The notes under the pieces were generated by a model, which had not been told where the DNA came from, searched no databases, and worked only from the letters and a program-made list of their open reading frames with translations. 64,000 nucleotides of DNA, taken from positions 32,655,901 through 32,719,900 of the forward strand of contig NC_080716.1 of assembly GCF_019097595.1 (NCBI RefSeq). Direction: 5' to 3'. The DNA comes from Hemibagrus wyckioides (lineage: Eukaryota > Chordata > Actinopteri > Siluriformes > Bagridae). The position numbers were made by a program, and so were the translations under genes. Shown one piece after another: positions 43,511 through 54,764 of this stretch (within the stretch, counting starts at the first letter, position 1; every line of letters starts with the position of its first letter).

Positions 43511-44718
43511 CACTATATTGCCAAAAGTATTCGCTCACCCATCCAAATAATCAGAATCAGGTGTTCCAATCACTTCCATGGCCACAGGTGTATAAAATCA
43601 AGCACCTAGGCATGCAGACTGTTTTTACAAACATTTGTGAAAGAATGGGTCGCTCTCAGGAGCTCAGTGAATTCCAGTGTGGAATAAATAAATAGTCCTA
43701 AATAGTCCACAGTCAACTGTCAGCTGTATTATAAGAACGTGGAAGTGTTTGGGAACGACAGCAACTCAGCCACGAAGTGGTAGGCCACGTAAACTGACGG
43801 AGCGGGGTCAGCGGATGCTGAGGCGCATAGTGTGAAGAGGTCGCCAACTTTCTGCAGAGTCAATCGCTACAGACCTCCAAACTTCATGTGGCCTTCAGAT
43901 TAGCTCAAGAACAGTGCGCAGAGAGCTTCATGGAATGGGTTTCCATGGCCGAGCAGCTGCATCCAAGCCATACATCACCAAGTGCAATGCAAAGCGTCGG
44001 ATGCAGTGGTGTAAAGCACGCCGCCACTGGACTCTAGAGCAGTGGAGACGCGTTCTCTGGAGTGACGAATCGCGCTTCTCCATCTGGCAATCTGATGGAC
44101 AAGTCTGGGTTTGGCGGTTGCCAGGAGAACGGTACTTGTCTGACTGCATTGTGCCAAGTGTAAAGTTTGGTGGAGGGGGGATTATAGTGTGGGGTTGTTT
44201 TTCAGGAGCTGGGCTTGGCCCCTTAGTTCCAGTGAAAGGAACTCTGAATGCTTCAGCATACCAAGACATTTTGGACAATTCCATGCTCCCAACTTTGTGG
44301 GAACAGTTTGGAGCTGGCCCCTTCCTCTTCCAACATGACTGTGCACCAGTGCACAAAGCAAGGTCCATAAAGACATGGATGACAGAGTCTGGTGTGGAGG
44401 AACTTGACTGGCCTGCACAGAGTCCTGACCTCAACCCGATAGAACACCTTTGGGATGAATTAGAGCGGAGACTGAGAGCCAGGCCTTCTCGTCCAACATC
44501 AGTGTGTGACCTCACAAATGTGCTTCTGGAAGAATGGTCAAAAATTCCCATAAACACACTCCTAAACCTTGTGGACAGCCTTCCCAGAAGAGTTGAAGCT
44601 GTTATAGCTGCAAAGGGTGGACCGACGTCATATTGAACCCTATGGATTAGGAATGGGATGTCACTTAAGTTCATATGCGACTCAAGGCAGGTGAGCGAAT
44701 ACTTTTGGCAATATAGTG
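43511..44718 (+). mobile_element. Tc1-like transposon with perfect 29-bp inverted repeats
   Basis: The termini begin CACTATATTGCCAAAAGTAT and are exact inverse copies over 29 nt (43511-43539, 44690-44718), flanked by TA. The 1208-bp length is right for a Tc1 unit. The transposase C-terminal two thirds is open (43914-44636), but the N-terminal DNA-binding part has stops and a shift. Confidence 0.93.
43647..44636 (+). pseudogene. Tc1-like transposase (N-terminus broken)
   Basis: A start MGRSQELSEFQCG at 43647 stops after about 16 codons. A shifted frame gives GRPRKLTERGQRMLRRIV, the linker after the helix-turn-helix, then a TGA near 43833. From 43836 the frame is open to TGA at 44634: [29 protein letters not shown] (first D), [11 protein letters not shown] (second D) and [14 protein letters not shown] (E). 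The DDE triad is therefore intact. The protein would bind the inverted repeats and cut and paste the element at TA; as it stands the DNA-binding half is not translated in frame. Confidence 0.88.
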
Positions 44719-45207
44719 TATATATATGGAAAAATAATGAGTTTCTTCTGTTTTTTATTCCAGGGTCATGTGTTGGTCAGATGAAGAGTTTTGTTTGATT
44801 TTATGTGAACTGTGAAAATATTTCTCCTAAATTCAAAATATAACTATTATTTAGAGTGTATATTTAAAGGAAATGACATCACATCAAAATAACCCAAGAT
44901 CATGCAGTATTACAGAGCTTTAATAACTCAAATAAAACAAAATGTAAACAGATTGTGTTAATGCTTTGTGTAAATAACATTAAGAGATCAGTATTTGGTG
45001 GAATAACCCCGATCTGCATGAGTTTTAGCTCCATGATCTCCACCAGTTTCTCACACTGCTGTTGGGGAACTTTATACCAGCTTTATAACAGCTCAGCTTT
45101 ACTTGATGGTTTGTGATCATCCATCTTCCTCTTGATGACATTCCAGAGGTTTTCAATAGGGTTCACATCTGGAGATTGGGCAGTGGACTCTTGTTTTTTT
45201 TCCAGAG

Positions 45208-45239
<32 letters not shown>

Positions 45240-45249
<10 letters not shown>

Positions 45250-45990
45250 TTAACTATATAATTTATCATTTTTATTCTATGTTAGTTTTATAAGAAACTG
45301 AAAAGTATATGTGAGTGCACATATGCTTAAGAACAGATTGTAACCCCAACCTGCGGAGACTGCTGTCTTTTTAAGTAATCACAGGTCTACACAGGTCAGT
45401 CCGTGACAGAAAAATCCTGCAGGCTCTAACCTGTGGATACTGCTATCTTTAAGAAGATAGATCTGAACGGACAGGTGTGGAGAGATTGAAACCTGTGGAT
45501 ACCGTTATGTTTAGGGTGGCAGGTCTGCATGGACAGGTTTATAGTAGTAGGAAATCCTGTAGATACTGCTATCCCTGAAGAGAGCAAAGACAGTCTGAAC
45601 AGGCATGTGACTGTTGTTTAAAGTGTATGTAAAGTCAGTGACATGCCGTGATGTGACAGAACTATTACCTGAGAAACTGGTTTGATTTTATTTGCTATTC
45701 TGTTTTTCTCACCACTGTAAAGACGCGTTAAAGTGTGAAATGATGTGTACCACATTACAGGACAACTCACATCCCGTATATTCTCTACAAGGGATACAGC
45801 ATTTAAAATAGGGTGACAAAGGGTGGAGAATGTTTATCTGTGGTGATGATGGTGATGGTGATGGTGATGATGATGATGATAATGATGGTGTTGCTGAGGC
45901 AAATTTTTCAAGGTTTAGAACTTGTTACAGAAAAAGTTACAGAACTTGAACAGCTCAAGTAATTATTAAGACCCTGGAAATTTTTACATC
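45240..45990. repeat. Unclassified repeat family, copy B right part and copy C
   Basis: 45240-45650 matches 41030-41490, including 'aaccccaacctgcggagact', the 'cctgtggatac' minisatellite (45424-45560) and 'aagtcagtgacat'. 45655-45990 restarts the unit ('gtttgattttatttgctatt', 'caagggatacagcattt'). (atg)n-like triplets occur at 45840-45890. Confidence 0.7.
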
Positions 45991-46169
45991 TAGTTAAAAG
46001 TTAGCATTAACTGTGAATAAAACATAATGACACATAACCCATGTAAGTGCTGAATTTAGCCAAAAGTGCTAGTTTAGCTAAGCCAATTCATTGTGGGAAT
46101 GCTAAGCTACTGAACTTCTGCAGTGCTAACAGTTATTTACAAAATAAAAAATAATCATCCTTTACATTA

Positions 46170-47655
46170 CATTTTTATTATGTTTAGGCAGACACAGGAT
46201 ATTTTTAATAGAAACAGGATTTATGAAGGAAAGGAGGTTAAAAATGGAGTTCCCTCACTGTGTGTATCTGAAGTGTATCTGGAGTTCCCTCAAAGTGTAT
46301 CTGAAGCTCCGTGTGCACACACACACCAGTTCATTGGTTTGGATAGGAAGCTCTCCGCTGTATCTGTGTTGAGTGTCTGTCCGAGGCAGGTATGGCGTTT
46401 AAGAATTTAAAGAGGTGTCCGTGTTTTATTACGGAGGATGACACACGCTCTTTGCATGGTTCGTTTGGGTGAGGAGCATACCCGGTCGGCTCTCCAGTGC
46501 ATTATGGGGGATTTCCTCCTGGCAAACTCTGAATCCTGTTTGGCTTTGTTTACCGGCCATGCTTCTGCGCTACGCAGATGGAGTTAGCAGAAGCGGAACA
46601 AGAGAACAAGGTCTTTCCCTTTCTCTTGTCCGCTCTCCTGACTCCGAATTCGGCTCCAGGAGCTCGCGTAGCGATTTCGCCCGACCCGGAAGTGGATTTC
46701 TTTATCCGCATCGGGCGCTGAGGAGCTAGATGTGGGAGATTAGGGGAATTTCAGATTGAGGGGAATTAGCAAACTGTTCTGAATTTCCTGTACGACTGTA
46801 CGATATTGCCTGGAGATGAGGGCTTTGTTTCCAGCACTGAAACTCTTTCTCCCACACCACAGGGGCTTCCATGTGCTAGTGCGCACAGATCCATGTCCAT
46901 GCCCTTTGATCCTGCTCTGGGCAGAGACCAGACTTAGACTGAGAGTGATTTTAATACCAGGGCACATAAATCAGGAGGCAGACTTCCTGTTGAGACAGGT
47001 GCTGAGTGGATCTGTTAGCCTCCGAGGAGTCGACACACTGTCCACTGTGGTACTCCCTCTCTCATCCAGCCCTCTGGGCCTGGATGCTCTGGTACAGACC
47101 TGGCCGAGGCCGCGTCTGTATGCCTTTCCCCGGTAGCTTTGTTCCCAGAAGTCCTAGCCAGAGTGCCATGACGGGGTCCACTCTCAGGCGCAAGGGCTCC
47201 CTCCACTAGGAAGCTGTATGCTCTAAAGTTGAGGCTTTTTAGTCTCTGATGCACTCAGTGTGAGCAGGACCCAGTGCATTGCCTGATCGATACAGTGCTG
47301 GGATTCCTACAGTCTCGCCTTTCTCGGAGACTGTTCCCTCTACATTAAAGGTGTATGTGGTTGCCATTGCTGCAAACCATGCCCTTGTCCTCGGTGCCTC
47401 TCTAGGTAGGCACCCTCTGGTCTCTCATGTTCTGCATGGTGCCAGGCAGCTGAGGCCTTCCTGTAGACCACGCCTTCCCTCCTGGGACCTCTCGATGGTC
47501 CTGGACGGGTTACTGGAAGCCCCCTTTGAGCCCATGGAGTCAGCCTCAGAGAAGTTTCTGACCTTTAAGATGGCTCTGCTTTTAGCCTTGGGCTCCCTTA
47601 GACGGGTAGGGGATCTGCAGGCTCTGTCATTTGCCCAGGATGGCCGGTGAAGAAT
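46170..47655 (+). mobile_element. DIRS1-like element, copy 2 (decayed)
   Basis: Gag-like remnants (46395-46700: broken 'CFITEDDTHSLC', 'LFTGHASALR') precede RNase H blocks (FHVLVRTDPCPC, 'HINQEADFLLRQ', LASEEST..CPLW) and the tyrosine recombinase start: ETVPSTLKVYVVAIAANHA, RQLRPSCRPRLPSWDLSMVL, PFEPMESASEKFLTFKMALL and LRRVGDLQALS, where the Arg is the first catalytic position. It ends abruptly there. RT is missing, so this is an internally deleted copy. Confidence 0.7.
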
Positions 47656-47915
47656 TTTTTTTTTCATTACTGTGCTCTGAGTCTTGTAGCTAAGAGCAAT
47701 AATGATGTCACAGTATTAATACTTCAGAAACTGGTTAGATTTTATCATTAACTGGACAAAAAGTAATAAGCACAATACCTGAAGAAAGAATATGTGTAAG
47801 AAATGAGAACAGGGATCCCAACTGATGTCCTAGTGGAAAAGATATGAAAAAATATAACCGGAGCCGCAGTAAAAACATTAGATGATTGAAGTGTATCAGA
47901 AATAAAAGGTGCTCT

Positions 47916-48535
47916 TGTAACCCACTCAAATAATTGAATTGATAGATTATTTCTGGCAATATTTTTTTATTATAATGGATTTTTTTTTTTGCTTAATGCA
48001 TTATCATGTTCAGGCATGTAAACTGAATTTAGATATGTATTTAATTGGTTGTGAAACCGAATTGAATATTGGACAAGTGCATCGATGATTGATGACGTCA
48101 CTTGCGCGGCAACTCGTGATGAGAGAGATGTGAGCAGTATTTCGGCTGTTGCGAAATCTTATTCATCCTTGCAAATCTTCCTTTAAATATATGCCTGAAC
48201 TGTTTCATTGCATTAGAGACGTGTTGGATTTCACTACGGATGGACTGCATGATTAGATGTGACTCGTCTGTAAGGAAGGAAAAGTTTCTTTCTCATTGTT
48301 CCTGGCGAGGACTCTCTAGACATTTATACACTCCTATTGATTATACGGAGCCAAAAACAACTCCACTTCATTCAAGACTGTGGTACACATCTACATTTCC
48401 CTGTTGATTGCTGTACTAAATTTTCTCATTTTCTTTACTATTGGTATTACCAGCTCTTTTCTTAATTATAATTGTTGATTAATTGTTGATTAATTGTTGT
48501 TCAAGGGCTGAATTGGTGCCAGATGAATATTTGCA

Positions 48536-48580
<45 letters not shown>

Positions 48581-48857
48581 TTTTTTTTATATGTGGGAAT
48601 GTTTTAAATGCATATTGCAATCCCAAACAAAGGTATATGTTAAACAGATTCTGTGTGTATGCGCCTTATTCAAGCAGCTGGTGAATAAATTCGAGACACA
48701 TTTGCAGACACATTTCATAAACACATTTTGTGGTTAGTGTAAGACCCCGAACCCGAGACTCCAAATATTATTATAGATATAAAATTATTCGTATTTGGTG
48801 AGCTCAGACCCTGTAGAATTTTTTTCTCTTTTTCATTGATTATATCTGACTAGTGGG

Positions 48858-48862
<5 letters not shown>
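47916..48862. repeat. Probable solo LTR
   Basis: The ends TGTAACCCACT (47916) and AGTGGGTTACA (48852) are perfect 11-bp inverse copies, giving TG...CA termini over 947 bp. A (ta)n run (48541-48578) and AATAAA at 48683 are inside. No clear target duplication remains because the right flank is a (ca)n run. Confidence 0.5.
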
Positions 48863-48896
<34 letters not shown>

Positions 48897-49690
48897 AACA
48901 ATCCACAAAGAAAAACAAAGAAACAGAAAGAAAATGTTTTGAAATGGATCGTAACCCCGTCTACAATGCTTCACTCGCTCCTTCACACCCGTGCATGTGG
49001 GGAGAGGGGGAGAGAACATAAAGTGAAAGAAAAAAGGTAATGGCTTTGAAACGTAGACGCAAGAAGAAAGAAGATTGTCAAAAACAATAAAAGAATCAAA
49101 TTAACGTTAAAAATAAAAGGAACTATAAGATGAAAAAGTGCAGTAACTTACACACAGCTGGAATTTTTCCTTCTGGAGAAAATCACTTCACTTGTTTATT
49201 TCGTGAGGAAACGTCTGCGCACCATGAGCATTAATAACACTTCAATTGCTTCAGAATAATTCGTATCGTTGCTCGTGTGTTTTAAATTATATATATATTT
49301 GTATATTTTTTAAATCATTGTATTAAAACACTCACCACACCCTGTGTTCTCCTCACAGTACACAGAGCTGGAGTTTATCTAAAACTCTGAGCTAATGTTT
49401 TTTCCAGAGATCCATGTAACAGGAAACAGAATTGTGAATGCCCAAAGATCAAGATATCAGCCTACACATGAGCACAGATTTCACTTAGCCTGTATTTTCT
49501 TTCCTCTCTTTTTTTAGATTATTTTTTCCCTTAATTTATTTTTATAGCATTTTAAGTATACATGTACATTAAATATCAACAACAGATAAACCAAACCTGC
49601 TCATATACGCAAAAAAACAACAAATAAATACAATAAAACAAAACAAAAGGCTTCTCAGTATTTTATATTAATATACAATATCACCTCTGT
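48863..49690. other. CA repeat then sequence with no recognised gene
   Basis: (ca)n occupies 48861-48892. At 49212-49250 the block 'tctgcgcaccatgagcatta' resembles the flank of the hAT copy at 16751, suggesting a paralogous site without that insertion. Nothing else was assigned. Confidence 0.4.
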
Positions 49691-49694
49691 TTTT

Positions 49695-50148
49695 AGTCTT
49701 CTATCAACACATTCCCAACTCCACCATTTTTTAAAAACAATTTGAAACTCCATCCAAACTCCATAAAAAATTATGTATTTATCTCTTAATATATAAGTTA
49801 TCTTTTCCATTAACATATTTGTTACCATCTCTTTCAGCCAGCGTCCTGTATTTGGTGCATATATACTTTTCCAGTTTAAAGAAATAAGCCATTCTGCTTG
49901 AAGAATACATATATTTATAAATATATATTCTATCTTTTTTAACCTTATCTCCTTAGGAAATAAATGAAATAAGAAGATGACAGTGGTATGTTAATATCAA
50001 GGATCTTTTCTATCATTCCTTTCACATCGTTCCAAAAGTTCCTAACTTCTTCACATTCCCATATACAGTGATATAGCGTTCCTTTAAAATCGCTGCATCT
50101 TAAGCACGTGTCTGGGATATTTTCATTATATTTATGCAATATAACTGG
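49695..50148 (-). mobile_element. L1-clade LINE C-terminal fragment
   Basis: The minus-strand frame 50139-49945 reads CLRCSDFKGTLYHCIWECEE and NFWNDVKGMIEKILDINIPL, the zinc-ribbon-like C-terminus of L1-type ORF2. Downstream residues (LKEMVTNMLMEKITYILRDK) agree. No 5' part is present. Confidence 0.72.
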
Positions 50149-50197
50149 AGTTCAACCACTTATATTGTAACAGATGAACTGACACCAGCATGTTATA

Positions 50198-50378
50198 CGA
50201 CCCCTGGCAAAAAGTATGGAATCACCACTCTTGGAAGATGTTCCTTCAATTGTTTAATTGTGTAGAAAAAAAAAAAACAATCACAGACATGCCACAAAAC
50301 TATTTTCATTTAACATTCCAACCTTCTGTCTTCATGAAACACTTACAAAAATAAAAAAGACAGAAAATTGTAGTAAAC
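50198..50378 (+). mobile_element. Tc1/mariner-type element, left-end fragment
   Basis: The block 'acgacccctggcaaaaagta' followed by 'tggaatcacc' and 'tcacagacatgccacaaaac' is the start of a common fish Tc1/mariner family. It is cut directly by the VNTR at 50381. Confidence 0.58.
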
Positions 50379-50380
50379 TG

Positions 50381-51690
50381 CCGGTTCATCGACTGATTCA
50401 GCTGATTCTCAGCAGACTAGAGGAGCCAGTTCATCGACTGATTCAGCTGATTCTCAGCAGACTCACGGAACCAGTTCATCGACTGATTCAGCTGATTCTC
50501 AGCAGACTAGCGGAGCCAGTTCATCGACTGATTCAGCTGATTCTCAGCAGACTAGCGGAACCAGTTCATCGACTGATTCAGCTGATTCTCAGCAGACTAG
50601 CGGAGCCAGTTCATCGACTGATTCAGCTGATTCTCAGCAGACTAGCGGAACCAGTTCATCGACTGATTCAGCTGATTCTCATCAGACTAGCGGAACCAGT
50701 TCATCGACTGATTCAGCTGATTCTCAGCAGACTAGCGGAACCAGTTCATCGACTGATTCAGCTGATTCTCATCAGACTAGCGGAACCAGTTCATCGACTG
50801 ATTCAGCTGATTCTCAGCAGACTAGCGGAACCAGTTCATCGACTGATTCAGCTGATTCTCAGCAGACTCACGGAACCAGTTCATCGACTGATTCAGCTGA
50901 TTCTCAGCAGACTAGCGGAACCAGTTCATCGACTGATTCAGCTGATTCTCAGCAGACTAGCGGAACCAGTTCATCGACTGATTCAGCTGATTCTCAGCAG
51001 ACTAGCGGAGCCAGTTCATCGACTGATTCAGCTGATTCTCAGCAGACTAGCGGAACCAGTTCATTGACTGATTCAGCTGATTCTCAGCAGACTAGCGGAG
51101 CCAGTTCATCGACTGATTCAGCTGATTCTCAGCAGACTAGCGGAACCAGTTCATCGACTGATTCAGCTGATTCTCATCAGACTAGCGGAACCAGTTCATC
51201 GACTGATTCAGCTGATTCTCAGCAGACTAGCGGAACCAGTTCATCGACTGATTCAGCTGATTCTCAGCAGACTAGCGGAACCAGTTCATCGACTGATTCA
51301 GCTGATTCTCAGCAGACTAGCGGAGCCAGTTCATCGACTGATTCAGCTGATTCTCAGCAGACTAGCGGAACCAGTTCATCGACTGATTCAGCTGATTCTC
51401 AGCAGACTAGCGGAGCCAGTTCATCGACTGATTCAGCTGATTCTCAGCAGACTAGCGGAGCCAGTTCATCGACTGATTCAGCTGATTCTCAGCAGACTAG
51501 CGGAGCCAGTTCATCGACTGATTCAGCTGATTCTCAGCAGACTAGCGGAGCCAGTTCATCGACTGATTCAGCTGATTCTCAGCAGACTAGCGGAGCCAGT
51601 TCATCGACTGATTCAGCTGATTCTCAGCAGACTAGCGGAGCCAGTTCATCGACTGATTCAGCTGATTCTCATCGGACTCGCGGATCCGGT
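50381..51690 (+). repeat. 45-bp VNTR, about 29 copies
   Basis: The unit is 'ccagttcatcgactgattca', 'gctgattctcagcagactag' plus 'cggaa' or 'cggag'. Because 45 is a multiple of three, two forward frames stay open, one reading STDSADSQQTSGTSS and one PVHRLIQLILSRLAE; all reverse frames contain stops. Variation is nearly limited to a few positions (cag/cat, gaa/gag, agc/cac), indicating recent expansion or homogenisation. Confidence 0.96.
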
Positions 51691-51699
51691 TCATCGTCC

Positions 51700-51926
51700 G
51701 TGGTGCAGATGGAGAGGATTCTGTGGATGTATTCATCCTTCTTGAAGGTAAGGAGATGTTTCCAGGAAGCGGCTGTACTGCTAAAGCCTGCACGCTGCTT
51801 ATGTGGCTGATTTATGCCCTAAACCTTGCATACCCCTCAACCCTGTGCAACACTTATGAGGTGTTTCAGAAACTTTTTCTAGAAGTGGATGGATCTGTCC
51901 CCAAAGCTTTCAAGTTGCTCTCTTAA
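51700..51926 (+). pseudogene. SAMD3-like C-terminal fragment beside the VNTR
   Basis: One frame reads ADGEDSVDVFILLEGKEMFP, TAKACTLLMWLIYALNLAYP, NTYEVFQKLFLEVDGS and FKLLS, then TAA at 51924. This is the conserved C-terminus of fish SAMD3-like proteins. The frame closes upstream (TGA in every VNTR unit), so the VNTR is not simply its coding extension; an acceptor-like 'gtggtgcag' at 51709 could separate them. It may be a separate gene remnant or a real last exon. Confidence 0.6.
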
Positions 51927-51932
51927 ATGCGT

Positions 51933-51977
<45 letters not shown>

Positions 51978-54016
51978 TCGTTGAAGTGTTTTATTTCTCT
52001 TCTTGGTCTCGGCATTGTTTCTTCGGATGTGTTAATAGAGTGAATGTTGTGGTAATGAGTGAGTTCCTGTTAGCGCATCATTGTAGCAGCTGTAAAGAGT
52101 CAGTCCCTCACCAACCCGCCTTTTTATTTCCCTTCCTCTTCAATAAGACTCGTTTCTCCTTACTGATCACTAATATAACACTCTGATTAAAGACATGAAG
52201 GGGATGAGAGAGTGTCTTCTTGAAATATTTTCTCTCCTCCACTGATGAAATTTGTCATCTCCGTGACATACTGATGTGGTTAAATGTGTCAACTGTTTTA
52301 CAGGATCTGTTGTTGATGATGTGGAGGAAGCCGAGACCACCGAGGTATGTGTCAGGAAAAAAGGACTAGGGGTAATATATACTACAATATCAAATATATT
52401 AGTTTTTCATTTTTAACTGGTGTGTGTGTGTGTGTGTGTGTGTTAAGGTCACTAAGTGTCCAGCTCCTTTATGCTGAACAGAACCCTCAGATGTCAGCTG
52501 ATGCCCTGGTAATTTTATATTTCTGTTATTTTTAGTGTATTCTTTAGATGCTTTTGGCTGAAACAGCAAATCTTAATCTTTGTGCTTTATTCAGGTCACT
52601 GAAATAAATATCCAGCTCCGGAGCACCAGCCTTGACCCTCAGAAGTCAAAAATGTGTGTGTGTGTGTGTGTGTGTGTGTGATTGATTCTTTTATAGCCCT
52701 CGTTTCCTGTACAAACTCTAATCTGGAAACTCTAATAACTCAATTCTTGTAACCAGCGCTGATTACAAATAAAACCCTGTATCTGCATTCATCCAGTCTG
52801 CATGATTCGTCTTCTTTAGTTAGAATGTAGGTAGTAGAATTATTTTGTAAAAAATAAAGCTAATCTCAAAGATGGAAAGAGCGAGCACAAATGTTTATGC
52901 TGCGTGCAAAAACAAATGAGACCGGTTTGAAGCAAATTGAACAATGTGTGTGTGTGGGGGGGGGGGGGGGGGGCTCTGTTCTAAAAAATAATTTAATATC
53001 TAAAAGTGTTATCGAGTACAAATGTTTATTTAGCGTGCACAAACGAACTGATATGGTTTTATTAATTTTCTGGACACCATCATCACACATTGCACCTCTT
53101 CTAATATATGTATATACGTATACAATGCACATACAGCACACGTGTCATGAGTCTTCTGAATTTTTTACATTAAATTACTCTTTAACGTTTAAAAAATAAG
53201 GTCAATTAATCCTGGCTAACCTCCTCATTACATATATGGGCTCTCTTTTGACCGCGAAGCCATTTTACCTTCTTATGCCTGCCTGGCTAAGGTTCATATT
53301 CGCTAACATTAGCTGTAGCCCGCCATAAGTTTTTACTTTGCCCCTAAGATGACGCTATAATGCTACAGGCTGTATTTGTACAAAATTTAAAGATAAATTA
53401 TTAAATTAAACCTAATCATATTAAATATTAATTCATGTTGACTAACTTAAGCGTTTTCTTCTAGACTGCAAATTCCAAGTCCACGTGGAAGGTTCTAGTG
53501 AGACTACTGCACTACACGTCCAGTTTACTTACCTAACAGTATTATAATTGTTACATGTAAAAGAAGAGCATTACTCACTTTATGTTAGTTAAATTAACAG
53601 GATAATGAGTTAGAAGTAAAGCATACTGATATATTTTAAGGAAGCACAAGTGTTACCTTTTACGCTGTAGGAATATTGGTTGAATACCCCAAACTTTCTG
53701 ACTTGTTTCCCTATTTTAGGCCAGTGATATACTTCTAGTCAATCATGTAGTTTCTCTGCTGCCAATCAGACAGGTGTTAGCTGTAGCTTGCCAGTGAAGA
53801 CACCAGGTGGCGCACAGGTTGCTCTGACAACAACTCCCGCTTTCTTACTATTTAATAACAATCCATTTCTGGTATTTGTTTTCTTGAATTATTCTTTTCT
53901 GATGTACAAAAATAATGGAAAATAACCATTTTTTAAAATACTCAAATAAGTGTCAATTCTTTTTCTTAATGTTATTTTACAATAAATAACTTGTTTATGT
54001 ACACAGACCTAGTTAG
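51927..54016. other. Microsatellites and exon-like scraps
   Basis: (att)n lies at 51936-51975, (gt)n at 52420-52441 and 52652-52680, and a G18 run at 52955-52972. Short exon-like pieces with splice signals occur (52305-52344, between 'ttttacag' and 'gtatgt'; 52595-52650 after 'tttattcag'), two of which share 'gtcact' and 'ccagctcc' blocks. I cannot tie them to a gene. Confidence 0.4.
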
Positions 54017-54331
54017 TGTCTTAGTTAGCTGGGGAAGGAACCAGATGCGTCAGGTATGCACTCAAAGGGTGATTTATTCATGGCCAGAACAGAAAAACGT
54101 CCTTGAAGGCAAAAGAATCAACTCAGGAAATCACGTCTAACAACAAAACTTAGACAAGCAGGGGAAAAAGGCTGGCATCAAGCATAACAGAAAACAGACG
54201 CTAATACTCACCGCTGATTCTGGCGAGTTTGGCCTTTAAATACAAACTTTGGCTAATTGCCAGCAGGTGCGGCGGCGGCATTCAGGTGACTAGGGCGTGG
54301 TGACGTCACAGAGTCCCGCAGATCCGTGACA
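54017..54331 (-). repeat. 3' LTR of Gypsy 2
   Basis: This 315-bp LTR lies downstream in element orientation. It keeps a TATA-like TATTTAAAG (54242-54234), followed about 30 nt later by GGTGAGTATT (54212-54203), the predicted transcript start. A C-rich tract beside it (54333-54345) is the polypurine tract on the coding strand. Confidence 0.9.
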
Positions 54332-54588
54332 GTACCCCCCTCCCCACGGGCGTCTCCAGACGTCCGGATTCGACGACGGGGTTGCCCCCGGCCTCTGGGA
54401 GCGGGCCGGTCCGGTCGACGTTGATGGAATTTGGAGAGGAGCACGGGATCAAGGATGTCTTCACGATTCACCCACGACCTCTCCTTCGGACCGTATCCTT
54501 CCCAGTCGACTAGGTATTGGAGTCGGCTGCCCTGTCGTCGTGAGTTGAGGATTTCCCGGACCTGGTAGACTGTGTCATCTGTGACCAC
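54253..54588 (-). pseudogene. Gypsy 2 chromodomain
   Basis: The frame reads [38 protein letters not shown] and [11 protein letters not shown], a chromodomain with its aromatic positions, then an Arg/Pro-rich tail that runs into the LTR. In the intact element it would be the integrase C-terminus. Confidence 0.8.
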
Positions 54589-54764
54589 CTCTGGTCACTG
54601 CGATTCGGCCGTCTCTGTGGAGGAAGGGAGAATGGGGTCAATATAGGGTTTTAGAAGTGAGGCATGAAAAGAGGATGAGATCCGATATTGTGCCGGCAGG
54701 TCCAGTTCAAACGTCACTTCATTTATGGCACGTCGGATGGTAAAAGGCCCAATGTATCGGGGCC

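Larger units (their letters stand above)
43497..45213. mobile_element. Tc1-derived non-autonomous element split by a Tc1 insertion
   Basis: After removing 43511-44718 the remaining sequence matches the element at 3650-4194 closely. The right end is 'ttttttttccagagctgtgt'. The left terminus is interrupted within its first 15 bp by the Tc1 insertion. The minus strand encodes the same ENLWNVIKRKMD remnant. Confidence 0.7.

Noticed and set aside
43928..44674. 248-codon frame antisense to the Tc1 transposase
   Set aside because: It is a shadow of the conserved transposase frame and resembles no protein I know.
50258..51067. 269-codon repetitive protein (PVHRLIQLILSRLAE repeats)
   Set aside because: A consequence of the 45-bp unit being a multiple of three; two frames are open at once and neither is clearly the real one.
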